A stretch of 64,000 nucleotides of DNA from Halisarca cf. caerulea (taxonomy: Eukaryota > Porifera > Demospongiae > Chondrillida > Halisarcidae), in the NCBI GenBank assembly GCA_963170055.1, contig CAUJGJ010000188.1:635671-699670 (forward strand), read 5' to 3'. The translations under genes were made by a program, and so were the position numbers. Under the pieces are notes generated by a model. It had not been told where the DNA came from and made no database searches. It worked only from the letters and a program-made list of their open reading frames with translations. This document shows, in pieces, positions 60,961 to 64,000 of this stretch. Each line of letters opens with the position of its first letter. The stretch's first letter is position 1.

Positions 60961-62524
60961 CCAGAAAATGCTTGTGAATGCTTTTAACTTACCATACCCT
61001 TAGTTTTTGGGTGAAATTGACTTTGTGCTAATGTAAGACGACCATGATTTTTTGAGATCAATCCTTGTATATCAGGAAAACTACCTTATCACCTGATGAT
61101 ATCATACTTCAAATGGACTGCCTGGACAATAAATTAATTTGTTGCTGTCCTTGCAATTGGGTAACATTACTTACTGTCACCTTTAAACACCTAAACACCC
61201 ATGTGTTTCCCACCAAGGTCACGTCTATCAATCATGTGTAAACTGCCATGGACAACAACAATTATGGTCTAAAGGTAGTAACAACTACTCCTGAAGCTAG
61301 AGAGAAGATTCATTCTACAGAACACAATGCACAAAAAGCCTCCAAGTGCGGTAAAAGAAATAATGAAGATGAAGTAAAACAAGCATAGCGTGCTTCTATG
61401 GACGCCCTTTTTACGGACTGTTTACGTACGTGCCTGAATTTTTTTCTTATGGAAGATTTGCGGGCAAATAAATGGGTACGCGCACATGAGTAAAAATCTA
61501 CAGGAACAAAATCGACATGAAGTGAAATTTCTTTTAAAATTCAAGCGTTCAAATCAAGGTATCATCATCTAAAGGAATGAATGTCTCCCAAAATGTTTAT
61601 CGTAAGCCCGTAGGCAAGTGTGTACGTTCCCATTTTGTTGTCACCAGATGTCTGGACATGATTGACCCTCAGAACAAAAATGGTATACACTGTTCACCAG
61701 ACCCATTCTCACTGACCAAATGACGTCATTATAAAAAATGGAGGTGAGAATAGGGTCTGTGCAACACGAGACTAGTAAAGTGTTTGAGTACGAATTAGAA
61801 ATTTACAATGTTTTTATGATCATAGGCTACAGTAGAGTTTTCTTTCATTAGTTAGATAGCTAAAGATTTCTTCGCGTTGAGTTTTCGTCAGTAATGAACG
61901 ATATACAATGCAGAAGGAGCTCGTCAGCTAAGCAAACAACTTCGCCCCTTTCGCAGAGCTGTCTGAAGCCGTCTAAAGACCTAATCTAAGCTTTTTGTGG
62001 ACTGGGATCCTTATCATTGTAATCGAGTTCAAGAAACCCAAATCCACACCATACGTTCGTAGGATAACAACGGTGAAATCAACGGTAACTTGCAACTATT
62101 GTACTACGCTTTCTCCATAGGATCAATAAAAGGCTTCGTAGAAGGTTTCTCTAAGAGAATAAGGTAAGAGTAATGTCCTATAAGTCCTTTGATCTACGTA
62201 TTTCCAGCCAACATCCTGAACTTGCAATGATATACGGTCAACGAAAGTTCTCAATGAATTCATCATAATCCGAAGTCCTTTGTGCATTTGTATTTCAAGT
62301 ACGGGTGACAAGGTGACTCCTCCTTTTCAAACAAAGGATATGTTAGCGTCTTGTAGTGCTCGTACTTGGCAGAAAGAATAGATTTAAGACCAAATACCTC
62401 GAAAGCCAATGTAGTGAACGATAACAAGTTTGTAAAAAAAAAAAAATTAACACAAATGAAAAAGGGTGAAAGGGGATCTGACATCGAAATTTTCGACGTC
62501 CTTTTAATGTTACTAAACGATGAA
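60961..62524. other. Unrecognised region with one hairpin
   Basis: No supported gene. At 61696-61762 CAGACCCATTCTCAC pairs with GTGAGAATAGGGTCTG across a loop of about 35 bp. Minus-strand open frames at 62123-62311 and 62263-62613 have no recognisable domain. Confidence 0.4.
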
Positions 62525-62815
62525 ATGTACTTTAAAAAGCTTAAAACAACTATTCTAACTTTCTTGTGATCATCGTTCAAGTTATACAGCAACCTCAAAC
62601 TTCCACCTCTCAAGCGCCATGTTTTATTGCGGTCATGACGTCAGAAAACATCATTGGTAGCATCCTGCTTGTTGTTTGTATAGAAGGGATACTGTTGTGC
62701 AACTTGGAAGCACATTTTAACAGTAGAGAATGGCACAAATAAGACAATTTTGGTTTTACAAACAGCGCATTATTGCAATCATTAGAAGAAGCGATTTGAG
62801 CGTACCTTTGTGTTT
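62525..62815. repeat. Two-copy dispersed repeat, copy 2 (no hAT)
   Basis: Inverted copy of 57478-57585 plus 60240-60432. The single GTTAAAAT at the corresponding site shows the state before hAT insertion. Confidence 0.75.
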
Positions 62816-62920
62816 GTGCCATTAATCAGCCTAAATGTACTGCTCTTTGTGGTCATAAACACAATAATATTCAACTATTTTCACAAAAGAGCATTTTTTG
62901 TGCATTGTTGATCACATATA

Positions 62921-63651
62921 CGGTACTTCTGATAGAAAACCGTCCAGTTTACGGGCGATGACCGCGTAACCAACTGACTTCCTGACCGTTCGAGCAACAA
63001 TTGAACGACCGTGTGACTGGCAGTGACGTTTCGCAAGAGATCGAAACACCCACCCTCTTTTTCTCTAAAGACTCTTCAAATTTGAGAAAATAGTCTGAGT
63101 CGTCCGCCTCCATTGGCAATTTATCTCCTGAAATATTCGAAGCGTCTTCTTCGATCGTTGGATTGGGGCGAGTCCGTTTTAACTACTTGGAGGGATATCA
63201 CTTTGGTAAATGCGATGTATCCCTCAAATGCAAATAGCAGTAGCTCCGCAGTCTTGCTTGTTCCTTGAAAGTATTAGTGACGTTCGCTTGAAGTTTCAGT
63301 GAAGTTCATTCGAAGTTTCAGTTAAGTTTGCACAAAATTCTAATGTGGTGGCCTCGAAGTTTTAGCGAAGTTTGCTCGAAGCTTTTGCGAAAATCGTTCA
63401 AAGCTTCAATAAAGTTCACGCGAAGTTTATTCTGCGCAATCAAACATAATTTCTGTGCATACCGTGATTTGAATGCACCATTTCTCACCATTTCTTTCTT
63501 CCTCGACTATTGGCATTGCGTAACAACCGTGACGTTTTATTACGCATCACGAAATGACGCCGTTCAAACTGACAATTGACTCCTGACTGAGTGCTGATCG
63601 ACTGACTGAACGACTGACACCATGCTGGACGGTTTTCTATGGGAAGTACTG
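62921..63651. mobile_element. CGGTACTTCT-TIR element, copy 2 (731 bp)
   Basis: Ends CGGTACTTCTGATAGAAAAC and, inverted from the right, CAGTACTTCCCATAGAAAAC, with TA outside each end. It is the reverse-oriented relative of 48612-49363, including the GAAG module half at about 63270-63430. Confidence 0.87.
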
Positions 63652-64000
63652 TACTTTCAAGCAGTTATTCTTGGTGATAGCACTGCCCAAAGCTTCAGTA
63701 GATATGATCAAAGTAGGTTTTGAACCCATATCAACTAGATTAATACATAGTCATACTGCTGCCTCAGTTGAAGTGCTCATCACATAGCTTGTATACCAGA
63801 CTGTCCAGCAATTCGCATTGTTTACTTGAAGCACTCACTCTTGACTTTGAAAAGAATTATGTCTCCTTGTACTGTCATACTGTGTTCACATTGCATAAGA
63901 TGCGAAAGCTCAGTTCTTACATTTATTTGTGTATTCCACTGAAAGGAAAGTGGTACAGATTGCCTTTAAAACTATTTTGACTATCTGTGCCATCTCCACT
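63652..64000. other. Right-edge spacer
   Basis: No supported feature. An open frame at 63768-63980 lacks any motif. Confidence 0.4.

Noticed and set aside
46745..63651. A large inverted duplication, suggested by inverted repeat pairs at 46.8/60.8 kb and 48.6/62.9 kb
   Set aside because: In an inverted duplication the order of the pairs would be reversed; here the palindrome precedes the CGGTA element on both sides, so these are independent insertions.

Overview
The window looks like a piece of a non-vertebrate animal genome, AT-rich and very dense in transposons; a sponge is my best guess. The reasons are spliced genes with small introns, a recognisable animal LIS1 (PAFAH1B1) 5' end, a STAND NTPase-TPR gene, and a repertoire of TE classes (ISL2EU-like, Kolobok, Ginger, hAT, Harbinger, Tc1/mariner-like, REL-type LINEs, Ty3/Gypsy) typical of invertebrate genomes. 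The species is not decided by the sequence. All promoters are unresolved, and no tRNA, rRNA, CRISPR or bacterial-type signals were seen.

Layout. 1-8588: satellite with a 123-bp unit arranged in higher-order blocks. 8589-11775: a second, unrelated satellite with a 147-bp unit. 11837-15636: eight well-formed exons of a transposase-like animal gene, with (AT)n tracts and a LINE tail in its introns. 15928-19672: a pogo-type MITE, a broken Gypsy gag, an 11-bp periodic array, and a multi-exon gene with an integrase (DDE) core. 20444-24350: foldback elements, MITEs and dispersed repeats. 24455-29425 (minus): a membrane-anchored P-loop STAND NTPase with TPR-like repeats. 30659-42740: a 12-kb composite whose outermost layer is a roughly 4.1-kb ISL2EU-like transposon. 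It has two convergent genes, SWIM-YqaJ-PHD on plus and THAP-DDE on minus, interrupted by a CGGTA MITE (itself holding a Ginger element), a CACAGG element, a Kolobok-like element, a mini-hAT, and a Harbinger (itself holding a hAT-like element). 44300-45932: the 5' end of LIS1. 46745-50190: a palindromic repeat and a REL-type LINE on minus, cut by a piggyBac-like and a CGGTA element. 50249-57399: a nearly intact Ty3/Gypsy element whose 5' LTR carries a Tc1/mariner-like element that itself carries a smaller TIR element. 57586-60231: a hAT element with a perfect 8-bp TSD. 60232-64000: repeats and a second copy of the CGGTA MITE.

How the parts work together. Only LIS1 and probably the STAND gene look like ordinary host genes. 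The rest is a layered transposon deposit in which the order of insertion can be read directly: host reading frames resume across TTAA, TA and other junctions, the 3' LTR shows the empty site of the Tc1-like insertion, and a second repeat copy shows the empty site of the hAT insertion. Four element types share the terminal motif TA-CGGTA, and two of these carry phased 11-bp GAAG modules, suggesting one transposase system mobilising several non-autonomous families.
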